Shown piece by piece: positions 1-8,500 of a DNA stretch of 34,579 nt. The stretch spans positions 1-34,579 of the forward strand of contig CAMJCC010000007.1 of assembly GCA_946404035.1 (NCBI GenBank). Direction: 5' to 3'. Both the position numbers and the translations under genes were made by a program. The stretch is from an uncultured Clostridia bacterium (GTDB taxonomy: Bacteria > Bacillota > Clostridia > Oscillospirales > CAG-272). Each line of letters opens with the position of its first letter. The stretch's first letter is position 1. The notes beneath the pieces were generated by a model. That model saw only the letters and a list, made by a program, of their open reading frames with translations, was not told the origin of the DNA and made no database searches.

Positions 1-136
1 TGACGTCCCCGACCTTGACGGGATCGTTTGCAAAGCGGTGGATCTCGGTGACGGCAAGCCGCCCGTTCTCCACCGTCCCGATCATGGCGCGTCCGCTCGA
101 CGCCCCGAAATCAAAGGCAAGCACCCGTTTTCCCAT
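1..136 (-). CDS. rhaB: Rhamnulokinase, N-terminal part (runs off the left end)
   Basis: The minus strand from 136 downward encodes about 45 residues before the window ends. The peptide starts MGKRVLAFDFGASSGRAMIG and continues to EIHRFANDPVKVGD. The phosphate-1 loop of FGGY/ASKHA sugar kinases is visible as FDFGASSGR (residues 8-16). The combination of ASSGRA with EIHRF.NDPV is typical of L-rhamnulokinase, which phosphorylates L-rhamnulose in rhamnose catabolism in the cytosol. The start ATG (134-136) is supported by a GAGGAG ribosome binding site 5 bases upstream. Its promoter and a leader hairpin are annotated separately. Other FGGY kinases cannot be fully excluded from so short a piece, but the motif pair favours RhaB. 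Confidence 0.85.
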   Translation of the reverse strand, partial: MGKRVLAFDFGASSGRAMIGTVENGRLAVTEIHRFANDPVKVGDV

Positions 137-151
137 AGTACTCCTCACGTG

Positions 152-177
152 CGCGGGCTCCGCCCGCGTTTCTTTTT
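152..177 (+). terminator. GC-rich hairpin with T-tract in the rhaB leader, antisense orientation
   Basis: CGCGGGC (152-158), loop TCC and GCCCGCG (162-168) form a perfect 7-bp stem, followed on the + strand by TTTCTTTTT (169-177). Read on the + strand it is an intrinsic terminator, yet no + strand gene precedes it. Read on the minus strand it lies in the rhaB 5' leader, between the predicted promoter and the ribosome binding site. It could stop antisense transcription into rhaB or stabilise the rhaB transcript's 5' end. Confidence 0.6.
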
Positions 178-179
178 CC

Positions 180-209
180 ATTATACCATAAACACCTCCA
201 TAAAAGCAA
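180..209 (-). promoter_or_regulatory. Predicted sigma-A promoter of rhaB
   Basis: On the minus strand TTGCTT (204-209) and TATAAT (180-185) are separated by 18 bp, and the -10 is preceded by TGG, an extended -10 element. Transcription would begin near 172-174, so the leader hairpin would sit almost at the 5' end of the mRNA. Confidence 0.6.
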
Positions 210-256
210 GGAGAAACGCCCTTTTTTTGAATTCTTTACGATTTCTTGCAACAGAC

Positions 257-285
257 TGGAAATCCCGCCGAAAATATGGTACAAT
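257..285 (+). promoter_or_regulatory. Predicted promoter of the two-component operon
   Basis: TGGAAA (257-262), a 17-bp spacer and TACAAT (280-285) preceded by TGG form an extended -10 promoter about 30 bases upstream of the response regulator start. The -35 matches only four of six consensus bases. Confidence 0.5.
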
Positions 286-313
286 GAAAGGAGAAAAGAA
301 AGCGGAGGGCGCT

Positions 314-988
314 ATGGTCAACGTTTTGGTAGTCGACGACGACAAGAACACGCGGAAGCTGATCCGCACGGTGCTGGAACGGGAGAACTATACCGTCTTC
401 ACCGAAAACGACGGCGAAGCGGCGCTCGCGCGGTTGGACGAGGTGCATATCGACCTGATCGTCCTTGACGTGATGATGCCGAAACTCGACGGCTACGGCT
501 TCACCGAGACCCTGCGCGCGGCGGGCAACGAAACGCCGATCCTGATGGTCTCGGCAAAGATGCTGCCCGACGATCGGCACAAGGGATTTATCGTCGGGAC
601 CGACGACTATATCACTAAGCCCATCGACGAAAAGGAAATGATCCTCCGCATCCGCGCCCTGCTCCGGCGCGCCCGCATCAACAGCGAACGCAGGATCGAG
701 ATCGGGGACGTCACCATCGACTACGACGCGCTGACCGTCACGCGGGGGGACGAGGTGCAGGTATTACCGCAAAAGGAGTTCTTGCTCCTCTACAAACTGC
801 TCTCCTATCCCGGCAAGATCTTCACGCGGCTCCAACTTCTCGACGAGATCTGGGGCATGGAGACCGACAGCGGATGGGAGACCGTGACGGTGCATATCGG
901 GCGGCTCCGCAAACGCTTCGAGGGCTGGGAGGAGTTCTCCATCGAGAACGTGCGCGGATTGGGCTACAAGGGGGTAAGGCACAAATGA
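314..988 (+). CDS. OmpR/PhoB-family response regulator
   Basis: This 224-residue protein has the standard two-domain layout. The receiver domain (residues 1-115) shows the acidic pocket D8-D10, the phosphoacceptor D52 in IVLDVMMPKLDG, S80 in the switch position and the conserved K102 in ITKPI. The C-terminal winged helix (about 130-224) contains the VTVHIGRLRKRF recognition region. Start 314 is chosen because GGAGG (304-308) lies 5 bases upstream and the receiver begins at once; a longer in-frame reading upstream has no family support. The stop overlaps the start of the histidine kinase (ATGA), so they are co-transcribed and presumably cognate. The stimulus is not apparent. Confidence 0.93.
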   Translation: MVNVLVVDDDKNTRKLIRTVLERENYTVFTENDGEAALARLDEVHIDLIVLDVMMPKLDGYGFTETLRAAGNETPILMVSAKMLPDDRHKGFIVGTDDYITKPIDEKEMILRIRALLRRARINSERRIEIGDVTIDYDALTVTRGDEVQVLPQKEFLLLYKLLSYPGKIFTRLQLLDEIWGMETDSGWETVTVHIGRLRKRFEGWEEFSIENVRGLGYKGVRHK

Positions 989-2094
989 AAGACGAGAGAG
1001 AAAAGAACGGGAAGCAGGGCTTTCGACTGCCCGGCCTCCCGACCATCCGCAAAACGAGAAAGGCGCTGACCCTGCTGTTCGCGGGGACGGTCGTCATCGT
1101 CCTGCTTGCCGACCTCGTTCTGGTGGGGGGTGCCGCCCTGATCCTCTTCAACGCGGGGGTTTTGTCGCCGTCCGACCTGCCACGCGAGAGCGGGAACCGT
1201 GTGATCGGCTTGATGCTGGTGGTCAGTCTGGTGGTCGGGATCGGCTTTTCCTACTTCCTCGGCTGGATCTTTACCCGCCCGCTGAATATCATCATCAACA
1301 ATATGAACCGTCTGGCGACGGGGGACTTCAAGGCGCGCATCCGTTTCGACTCGGTCTTCGACCGGCACCCGACCGTCGCCGAACTATCCAAGGCGTTCAA
1401 CACGATGGCGGAGGAACTTGAGAACACCGAGATGCTCCGCTCGGATTTCGTCAACAATTTCTCGCACGAGTTCAAAACGCCGATCGTTTCGATCGCGGGG
1501 TTTGCCAAACTGCTCAAATCCGGCGACCTCTCCGACGACGAGCGCGAGGAGTATATCAACATCATCGAGGAGGAAAGTCTCCGGCTCTCGGATATGGCGA
1601 ACAACGTGCTGAACCTGACCAAGATCGAGAACCAGACCATCCTCTCGGGGCTTACGACTTTCAACCTCTCCGAGCAGATCCGCACCTGCTTCCTCATCCT
1701 CGAAAACAAGTGGGCGAACCGCGACCTCGATTTCTCGCTCGATTTCGACGAGTACGACGTCACGGCGAACGAGGAGATGCTGAAACAGGTCTGGATCAAC
1801 CTGATCGACAACGCCCTGAAATTCACCCCGGAGGGCGGGCGGATCGCTGTCAGGATCGAGCGGACGTGGGAGATCACGGTCGAGGTCTTCAATTCGGGCA
1901 GTTTCGTCGCGGAGGAGAACCGCGAACGCATCTTCCGCAAGTTCTATCAGGAGGATCCCTCGCACTCCACCCGCGGCAACGGCGTGGGGCTCTCGCTCGT
2001 CCGTGCGATCGTCGAACTGCACGGCGGCAAGGTGACCTGCTCCTCCGACGGGGAGGGCACGACCTTCACCGTGCGGCTGCCGCTCCGAAAATAA
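985..2094 (+). CDS. Membrane sensor histidine kinase
   Basis: The 369-residue protein has two transmembrane segments (about 27-57 and 73-95) separated by a short outside loop of roughly 16 residues, so no extracellular sensor domain is present. A HAMP linker (about 96-150) follows, then the HisKA domain with phosphorylatable H161 in NNFSHEFKTP. The ATPase domain has the N box (QVWINLIDNALKFT, about 268-281) and a G2 box (GNGVGLSLV, 331-339). The usual DxGxG of the G1 box reads FNSGSF (302-307), lacking the aspartate. The small outside loop suggests sensing in or near the membrane, as in intramembrane-sensing kinases that respond to envelope stress, but this is an inference. Confidence 0.9.
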   Translation: MKDEREKNGKQGFRLPGLPTIRKTRKALTLLFAGTVVIVLLADLVLVGGAALILFNAGVLSPSDLPRESGNRVIGLMLVVSLVVGIGFSYFLGWIFTRPLNIIINNMNRLATGDFKARIRFDSVFDRHPTVAELSKAFNTMAEELENTEMLRSDFVNNFSHEFKTPIVSIAGFAKLLKSGDLSDDEREEYINIIEEESLRLSDMANNVLNLTKIENQTILSGLTTFNLSEQIRTCFLILENKWANRDLDFSLDFDEYDVTANEEMLKQVWINLIDNALKFTPEGGRIAVRIERTWEITVEVFNSGSFVAEENRERIFRKFYQEDPSHSTRGNGVGLSLVRAIVELHGGKVTCSSDGEGTTFTVRLPLRK

Positions 2095-2142
2095 ATAAAA
2101 TATCTTCTTATACGCGGAGTTTCGTTTCAGTTTATTTTTCTG

Positions 2143-2151
2143 TGGTATTCT
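2143..2151 (+). promoter_or_regulatory. Possible extended -10 promoter for the FakB/FakA/PlsY run
   Basis: TGG TATTCT (2143-2151) fits an extended -10 element in the AT-rich gap after the histidine kinase gene, 42 bases upstream of the next start. No good -35 is visible at 16-18 bp. The remaining gap (2095-2192) shows no terminator hairpin. Confidence 0.35.
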
Positions 2152-2192
2152 TCCGGAGGTAAAACGAAAAAAACAACCGGAGGATAACCAAA

Positions 2193-3095
2193 ATGCGCAA
2201 AGTTAAGATCATTACCGACTCCTGTTCCGACCTGACCCCCGAACTGCTCGAAAGATACGGGATCGACTACGCCAAAATGAACACCGTTCTGAACGGCGAG
2301 ACCAGCCCCGCCCGGCTCGAATGGACGCCGGACGAGGTGCACGCGTTCTACGACCTGATGCGCGCGGGCAAGCGGATCACCACCACGCAGGTCCCGGTCG
2401 AGGAATTCAAACGGATCTTTGAAAAGTATCTCTCGGAGGACTACGATATCGTTTACGTCGCCTGCTGCTCCAAGCAGTCGGGCTCGGTCAACACCGCGCG
2501 CGTGGTCGCCGAGAAGATGCTGCCCGATTATCCCGGCGCCGCGATCTACGTGATCGACGCGCTGAACTCCGCCATGGGCGAGGGACTTCTCTCGGTCGTC
2601 GCGGCGATGTTCGTTCAGGACGGTCTGTCCGCCGACGAGGTCGCCGAGCGCGTCACCGCGATGCGCAAGAACGTCAACGAGTACATCACGGTGCATTCGC
2701 TCGACGCGCTGGCGCGTTCGGGACGGCTCAAAGCGTCCAAGGCGTTCATCGGCAACCTGATGGGCGTCAAACCCATCCTGACCGCCGACTACTACGGCGC
2801 GCAGACCCCGATGAAGAAAGTCAGAGGGCGTCAGAATTCGCTCCGCGAGATCGTCACGCTCTTAAAAGACGCGATCGACGCCGACGGGAAATATCCGATC
2901 TTCTTCTGCCACGCCGACTGCCGGCAGGACGAGGTCGACGAGATCCTTGCGATGATCCGCGAGGAGATCCCGGGCCACGAGATCTGCGTCGGCTGCTTCG
3001 GTCCCATCATCGGCGCCTCCATCGGGCCCGACGCCGTCGGCGTTTTCGGGATCGGCAAAGAGGTCACCTTCGGCAAAGAGGCGACCGAAAACTGA
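2193..3095 (+). CDS. DegV family fatty-acid-binding protein (FakB-like)
   Basis: A 300-residue DegV-fold protein, the usual family length. The N-terminus has the hallmark ITDSCSDL (6-13), followed by ITTTQVP (about 66-72) and CCSKQSGSVNTA (about 90-101), the loops that hold the fatty-acid carboxylate in this family; HSLDALARSGRL and GVKPIL follow in the C-terminal domain. FakB proteins carry a fatty acid to FakA, which phosphorylates it. GGAGG (2179-2183) lies 9 bases upstream of the start. The fakA homologue begins 4 bases after its stop, which strongly supports a FakB role. Which chain type it binds cannot be read from sequence. Confidence 0.9.
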   Translation: MRKVKIITDSCSDLTPELLERYGIDYAKMNTVLNGETSPARLEWTPDEVHAFYDLMRAGKRITTTQVPVEEFKRIFEKYLSEDYDIVYVACCSKQSGSVNTARVVAEKMLPDYPGAAIYVIDALNSAMGEGLLSVVAAMFVQDGLSADEVAERVTAMRKNVNEYITVHSLDALARSGRLKASKAFIGNLMGVKPILTADYYGAQTPMKKVRGRQNSLREIVTLLKDAIDADGKYPIFFCHADCRQDEVDEILAMIREEIPGHEICVGCFGPIIGASIGPDAVGVFGIGKEVTFGKEATEN

Positions 3096-3098
3096 CCG

Positions 3099-4736
3099 AT
3101 GGATACGTGTAGAATTGACGGGTCGGTCTACCGCGGGATGGTGATCGCAGGAGCTGTGAACCTGCGCCGTCACGTCACCGAGGTCAACGACCTGAACGTC
3201 TTTCCGATCCCCGACGGGGATACCGGGGACAATATGCTCCTGACCGTCGAGGGCGGCTCGTCGGCGGCGGACCGCGCCGATCTGTCGCAGGTCGCCCGCG
3301 ACGTCGCCGACCGGATGTTACTGTCCGCTCGCGGCAACTCCGGCGTCATCCTGTCGCAGTTCTTCGACGGGATCGCGGCGGGACTGGAGGGCGTATCCGA
3401 CGCCGATCCCGCCCGCTTCGCCGCGGCGCTCGAGACCGGGGTGAAACACGCCTACGGCGCGGTGATACAGCCGACAGAGGGGACCATCCTCACGGTTGCG
3501 CGCGAGGCGTCCGCCGCCGCGGTGAAAGCAAACGCCGGGACCGCAGAGGGTCTGCTCGACGCGTTTTTGGCCGAGGCCGACCGCTCGCTTGCCCGCACCC
3601 CCGATCTGCTCCCCGTATTGAAAGAGGCGGGCGTGGTGGACTCCGGCGGCGCCGGACTGATCCGGATCGTCGAGGGGATGCGCGCCGTCCTGGACGGGGA
3701 ACTGCCCGAGGGCGACTATCTTCCCGCGGGGCGCGAAGCGCGCGCCGCCGGACCCGATCTCGACAGCTTCACCGAAGACAGCGTGCTGGAGTTCGGCTAC
3801 TGCACCGAACTGCTCCTGCGCCTGATGCGCGCCAAGACCGATCCGGCGACATTTGACCTTGCCCCGCTCGTTGCGTACCTTGAAAAGATCGGCAACTCGG
3901 TCGTCGCCGTCAAGACCGGCACGGTCGTCAAGATCCACGTCCATACGATGACCCCGCAGCTGGTCCTCGACTATTGCCAGAAATACGGCGAGTTCCTCAC
4001 CGTCAAGATCGAGAATATGTCGCTCCAGCACAACTCCCTTGACGGGAACACCCCCGCCGGAAAGCGCGAGCGCAAACCCTTTGCGGTGGTCGCCGTCGCC
4101 TGCGGCGAGGGACTGATCTCGATGTTCCGCTCTCTCGGCGCCGACGAGGTCGTGAACGGCGGACAGAGTATGAACCCGTCCGCGCAGGACTTCCTCGACG
4201 CGTTCGACCGCGCCAACGCCGACGTGATCTTCGTCCTCCCGAATAACGGCAACGTCATCCTGACGGCAAAGCAGGCGGCGGGGATGTATACCGGCTCGGA
4301 CGTGCGCGTCCTGCCCTCCAAATCGATCGGCGAGGGGCACTCCGCCCTGACCATGATGACCCCCGATACCGACGACTACGACGGGATGGAACGCGATATG
4401 ACCGACGCGATGGAGGGGGTCGTGACGGCGGGCGTTTCGGTCTGCTCCCGCGACGCCGAGAACAACGACCGCATCCTCTTCAAGGGGGAGTACATCGGCT
4501 TCATCGGCGACCGCGTTTTCTCGGCGGATAACGACAGTCTTGACGCCGCGCGCGCCCTGGTCGACGAGATCGACTTCGGCGACCACGAGATCTGCATCCT
4601 GATCTCGGGCGAGGACGCCGACCCCGCGGAGGAGGAGGAGATCGCCGGTTACATACGGCAGTCCCACCCCGGATGCGAACTGTACGAGGTCGACGGCGGG
4701 CAGGCGGTCTACCGCTATCTCCTGATCGTCGAATAA
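3099..4736 (+). CDS. fakA: Fatty acid kinase catalytic subunit (DAK2 domain, FakA/YloV)
   Basis: The 545-residue length matches FakA. The DAK2 ATP-binding domain (about 5-200) carries the Mg-binding motif NVFPIPDGDTGDNM (33-46; D39, D41, D44), with ARGNSGVILSQ and DSGGAGL further on. A middle domain (about 230-310) has GNSVVAVKTGTVVKIHVHT, and the C-terminal domain has VLPNNGNVILTAKQAA. FakA phosphorylates fatty acids presented by FakB to acyl-phosphate at the inner face of the membrane. The start follows the FakB-like stop by 3 bases. No strong ribosome binding site is seen, so translational coupling is likely. The next gene, plsY, uses the product. Confidence 0.93.
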   Translation: MDTCRIDGSVYRGMVIAGAVNLRRHVTEVNDLNVFPIPDGDTGDNMLLTVEGGSSAADRADLSQVARDVADRMLLSARGNSGVILSQFFDGIAAGLEGVSDADPARFAAALETGVKHAYGAVIQPTEGTILTVAREASAAAVKANAGTAEGLLDAFLAEADRSLARTPDLLPVLKEAGVVDSGGAGLIRIVEGMRAVLDGELPEGDYLPAGREARAAGPDLDSFTEDSVLEFGYCTELLLRLMRAKTDPATFDLAPLVAYLEKIGNSVVAVKTGTVVKIHVHTMTPQLVLDYCQKYGEFLTVKIENMSLQHNSLDGNTPAGKRERKPFAVVAVACGEGLISMFRSLGADEVVNGGQSMNPSAQDFLDAFDRANADVIFVLPNNGNVILTAKQAAGMYTGSDVRVLPSKSIGEGHSALTMMTPDTDDYDGMERDMTDAMEGVVTAGVSVCSRDAENNDRILFKGEYIGFIGDRVFSADNDSLDAARALVDEIDFGDHEICILISGEDADPAEEEEIAGYIRQSHPGCELYEVDGGQAVYRYLLIVE

Positions 4737-4770
4737 TCCAAAACACGACAATCCAATTCCCATGAAAGGG

Positions 4771-4809
4771 GGGACCGGGGAGATCTTTTGAGAAAACCCC
4801 CGGTCCCCG
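4771..4809. other. Perfect 11-bp inverted repeat between fakA and plsY
   Basis: GGGGACCGGGG (4771-4781) pairs perfectly with CCCCGGTCCCC (4799-4809). The 17-base loop contains TTTTGAGAAAA, which can form an inner 4-bp stem. No T-tract follows on the + strand, so it is not a classic terminator. It ends 12 bases before the plsY start and may set plsY level, act as an mRNA processing site, or be a partial attenuator. Confidence 0.6.
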
Positions 4810-4821
4810 CAGGCATTTAAG

Positions 4822-5517
4822 ATGACTGTACTCGTTTACGTACTGACCGCCGTCGTATCCTATCTCGTCGCCGCGGTCAACCCCGCCATCGTTCTGTCCA
4901 AGTTGGTCTACCGTCGCGATATAAGGAAAGAGGGAAGCGGCAACCCCGGCTTCACCAACTTCCACCGCGTGTTCGGGGGCAAACTCTCGTGGCTGGTCTT
5001 TATCCTCGATATCGGCAAGTGCGTGGCGGTGTCGCTTATCGCGGGGCTTGTCTTCGCGCCCGCCTATTTTTCGTCGCGCGCGCTCGGCGCGGCGTACGCC
5101 GGCGTGTTCGCCCTGCTCGGGCATACCTATCCCGTCTTTTACCGTTTCAAGGGCGGCAAAGGGTTCCTCGTCACTTTCGCGCTCCTTTGGGTGCTGGACT
5201 GGCGCGCGGGGCTGGTCGCCACGGCGGTGATGCTGACCGTGTTGCCGCTCTCGGGCTTTATGTCGCTTTCCTCTATTCTGACCTTGATCGGCGGCGGCGT
5301 GACGCTGTGCTTTACGCATACGCCGCTCTCCGCCCTGTTCCTTACGTTCGGCGCGATCCTGCTCGTGATCTGGCGCCATCGCTCGAACATCGCGCGGCTG
5401 GTCGCCGGGACCGAAAAGAAGTTCTCGTTCCGTAAGAAAAAAGCGGCTCCCGAGGTCGCTCCGGCGGGATCCGCCGAAACCGAAGAAAAGACGACGGTCG
5501 GGGAGGAGAAAGAATGA
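4822..5517 (+). CDS. plsY: Acyl-phosphate:glycerol-3-phosphate acyltransferase
   Basis: This 231-residue polytopic membrane protein shows the three PlsY motifs: EGSGNPGFTN (37-46; usually GNPGATN), GHTYPVFYRFKGGKG (100-114, phosphate-binding glycines and lysines) and HRSNIARLVAGTE (186-198). It transfers the acyl group of acyl-phosphate to glycerol-3-phosphate, giving lysophosphatidate, the first step of phospholipid synthesis. Its place directly after fakA makes biochemical sense, because FakA makes acyl-phosphate from exogenous fatty acids. A lysine-rich tail of about 30 residues extends beyond the usual end. No clear Shine-Dalgarno precedes the ATG, which lies 12 bases after the inverted repeat. 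The stop overlaps the next start (ATGA). Confidence 0.93.
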   Translation: MTVLVYVLTAVVSYLVAAVNPAIVLSKLVYRRDIRKEGSGNPGFTNFHRVFGGKLSWLVFILDIGKCVAVSLIAGLVFAPAYFSSRALGAAYAGVFALLGHTYPVFYRFKGGKGFLVTFALLWVLDWRAGLVATAVMLTVLPLSGFMSLSSILTLIGGGVTLCFTHTPLSALFLTFGAILLVIWRHRSNIARLVAGTEKKFSFRKKKAAPEVAPAGSAETEEKTTVGEEKE

Positions 5518-8500
5518 CCGATAAAGTCCTCCGTTGCGGGGTCGACATCGGTTCGACCACTGTCAAACTGGCGATCCTGGATACCGACGGGACCATTCTC
5601 TTCGGGGAGTATCTCCGCCACCGCGCCCAGACCCGCGAGACCCTGAAACAACTGATCGAACAGGCAAACGAACAACTTGGCGACGCGACGCTCGCGGTCT
5701 CGGTCACGGGATCGGGCGCGCTCGGCATCGCCCGCTCGCTCGGGCTTCCGTTCGTGCAGGAGGTGGTCTCGGTCGCCACGGCGATCTCGACCTACCACCC
5801 CGAGACCGACGTCGCCGTCGAACTTGGCGGCGAGGACGCGAAGATCATCTATTTCCGCGGGGGACTGGACGAGCGGATGAACGGCGTTTGCGCCGGCGGG
5901 ACCGGGTCGTTCATCGACCAGATGGCGGCGCTGCTCCAGACCGACGCCGCGGGGCTGAACGAGGCGGCGAAAGACGCCAAGACCGTCTACCCCATCGCCT
6001 CGCGTTGCGGCGTGTTCGCCAAGACCGGCGTGCAGCCGCTCATCAACGACGGCGCCGCGCGCTCGGATATCGCCGCCTCGATCTTTCAGGCGGTGGTGAC
6101 CCAGACCGTGTCGGGTTTGGCGTGCGGGAAACCCATCCGGGGCAAGGTCGCTTTCCTCGGCGGACCGCTCCACTTCCTGCCCGAACTGAAAAAGGCGTTC
6201 GTCAAGACCCTGAAACTGACCCCGGAGGACACCGTCGACCCCGAAAACTCGCATCTGTTCGCCGCGCTCGGCGCGGCGATGAACCGCGACGGCGGGGCGA
6301 AAGTTTCGTTTACCGAACTGCTCTCGCGGCTTGCGGAGCAGACCGGCTGCGATTTTGAATCCAAGCGGTTGGATCCCCTGTTTTCGGGGGAAGATGAATA
6401 CAGGGCGTTTCTCGACCGCCACGCGCGCGCCCGGGTGCGCCGCGGCGACCTTCCGACCTATACGGGTCGCTGCTATCTCGGCATCGACGCCGGATCGACC
6501 ACGACCAAACTGGTCCTGATCGGCGAGGGCGGCGAACTGCTCTACACGTTCTACAAGAACAACCAGGGAAACCCCGTTCGCACCGCGATCCGAGCGATGG
6601 ACGAACTGGAACGGGCGTTGCCCTCCACGGCGAAGATCGCTGGCGCCTGCTCGACCGGGTACGGCGAGCAGCTGCTCAAATCGGCTTTTTCGCTCGATCA
6701 CGGGGAGGTCGAGACCGTCGCCCACGCAAAGGCGGCGCTCTTCTTCGACCCCGAGACCGACTGCGTGCTGGATATCGGCGGGCAGGATATGAAGTGCATC
6801 CGACTGAAAAACGGGACGGTCGACAGCATTATGCTGAACGAGGCGTGCTCGTCGGGATGCGGCTCGTTCATCGAGAACTTTGCCGTGTCGCTCGGACTTT
6901 CGGCGGAGCAGTTCGCAAACGAGGCGATCTCGGCGCGCGCCCCGGTCGACCTCGGCACCCGCTGCACGGTCTTTATGAACTCCAAGGTCAAGCAGGCGCA
7001 GAAAGAGGGCGCCTCGGTCGCCGATATTTCGGCGGGTCTGGCTTACTCGGTCATCAAGAACGCGCTGTATAAGGTCATCCACCTGACCGACGCGCGCGCC
7101 CTCGGTTCGCACATCGTGGCGCAGGGCGGCACCTTCCACAACCACGCCGTTCTTCGCGCGCTGGAACTGATCGCGGGCGTGAACGTGGTCTGCCCAGACA
7201 TCGCCGGGGTGATGGGCGCGTTCGGCGCGGCGCTGATCGCGCGTGAAAACGACGACGGTCGCCCCTCGACCATCCTTTCTTTCGAGGAGATCCGCAACCT
7301 GTCCTACACCGGTACGACCACGCGCTGCGGAGGGTGCGAGAACAACTGTCTGCTCACGGTCAACACCTTCTCGGGCGGACGGAAATATATCACCGGCAAC
7401 CGCTGCGAGAAAAAGATCGCGCAGGCGGGCGGCGCCAAACGCGGCGAGGACCTCTACGCCTACAAACGCGAGCGGCTGTTCGGTTACGAGCCGCTGTCCG
7501 AGAGCGAGGCGCGGCGCGGTACCATCGGCATCCCGCGCGTGCTCAATATGTACGAGAACTTCCCGTTCTGGGCGACTTTCTTCCGCGAACTCGGTTTCCG
7601 CGTGATCCTCTCGCCCTATTCCAGCCGCAAGATCTATCAGCTCGGGATGGAGACCATCCCCTCCGAGTCCGAGTGCTACCCCGCGAAACTCGCGCACGGG
7701 CATATCGAATGGCTGATCCGGCAGGGGGTCGGAACGGTTTTTCATCCCTCGGTCTTCTACGAATACCGCGAGAACGAGAACCCGAAGAACAGTTACAACT
7801 GCCCGATGGTGATCTCGTACCCCGAGAACATCAAGAACAATATGGAGGACGTGATGGCGGGCAAGATCCGCTATCTGCATCCGTTCCTCACGTTCAGAAG
7901 CGAGGCCGGGATCGCCCGGCGGCTCTCCGACGTGTGCCGCGAGGCGTGGGGCATCCCCGGACACGAGGTGCGCTCCGCCGTCAGGGCTGCGTGGGCGGAA
8001 CAGAGAAAGGCGAAAGCCGACGTCCGGGCAAAGGGCAGGGAACTGCTCGACCGGATGGAGAAAAAGGGCGAGCGCGGGCTGGTCCTTGCGGGTCGCCCCT
8101 ACCACATCGACCCCGAGATCAATCACGGCATCCCCGAGATGATCGCCTCGTTCGGTTTCCACGTCCTCTCGGAGGACAGTCTGCCGCCGGTCGACCGCAC
8201 GGGGCGCACGCTCCGCGTCCTCGACCAGTGGATCTACCACTCGCGGCTCTACGACGCGGCGGAGTACGTCGCGGGTCGGGACGACCTTGAAATGATCCAA
8301 CTCAACTCGTTCGGCTGCGGGCTGGACGCCGTGACGACCGACCAGGTCGCCGAGATACTTGCGAACGCCGGAAAGCCCTACACCGTTCTGAAGATCGACG
8401 AGGTGAACAACCTCGGCGCGGCGCGCATCCGCATCCGCAGTCTGATCGCCGCGATGAAGACCAAGCGCCCGCCCTGCGTGCCCGAGACGCGGGAGTATAA

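Noticed and set aside
38-313. N-terminal extension of the response regulator upstream of 314
   Set aside because: It runs through rhaB, both promoters and the leader hairpin, and the receiver domain begins right at 314 with a good ribosome binding site.
4763-4792. Nine-codon open frame MKGGTGEIF before plsY
   Set aside because: It overlaps the inverted repeat and has no ribosome binding site; it is probably chance.
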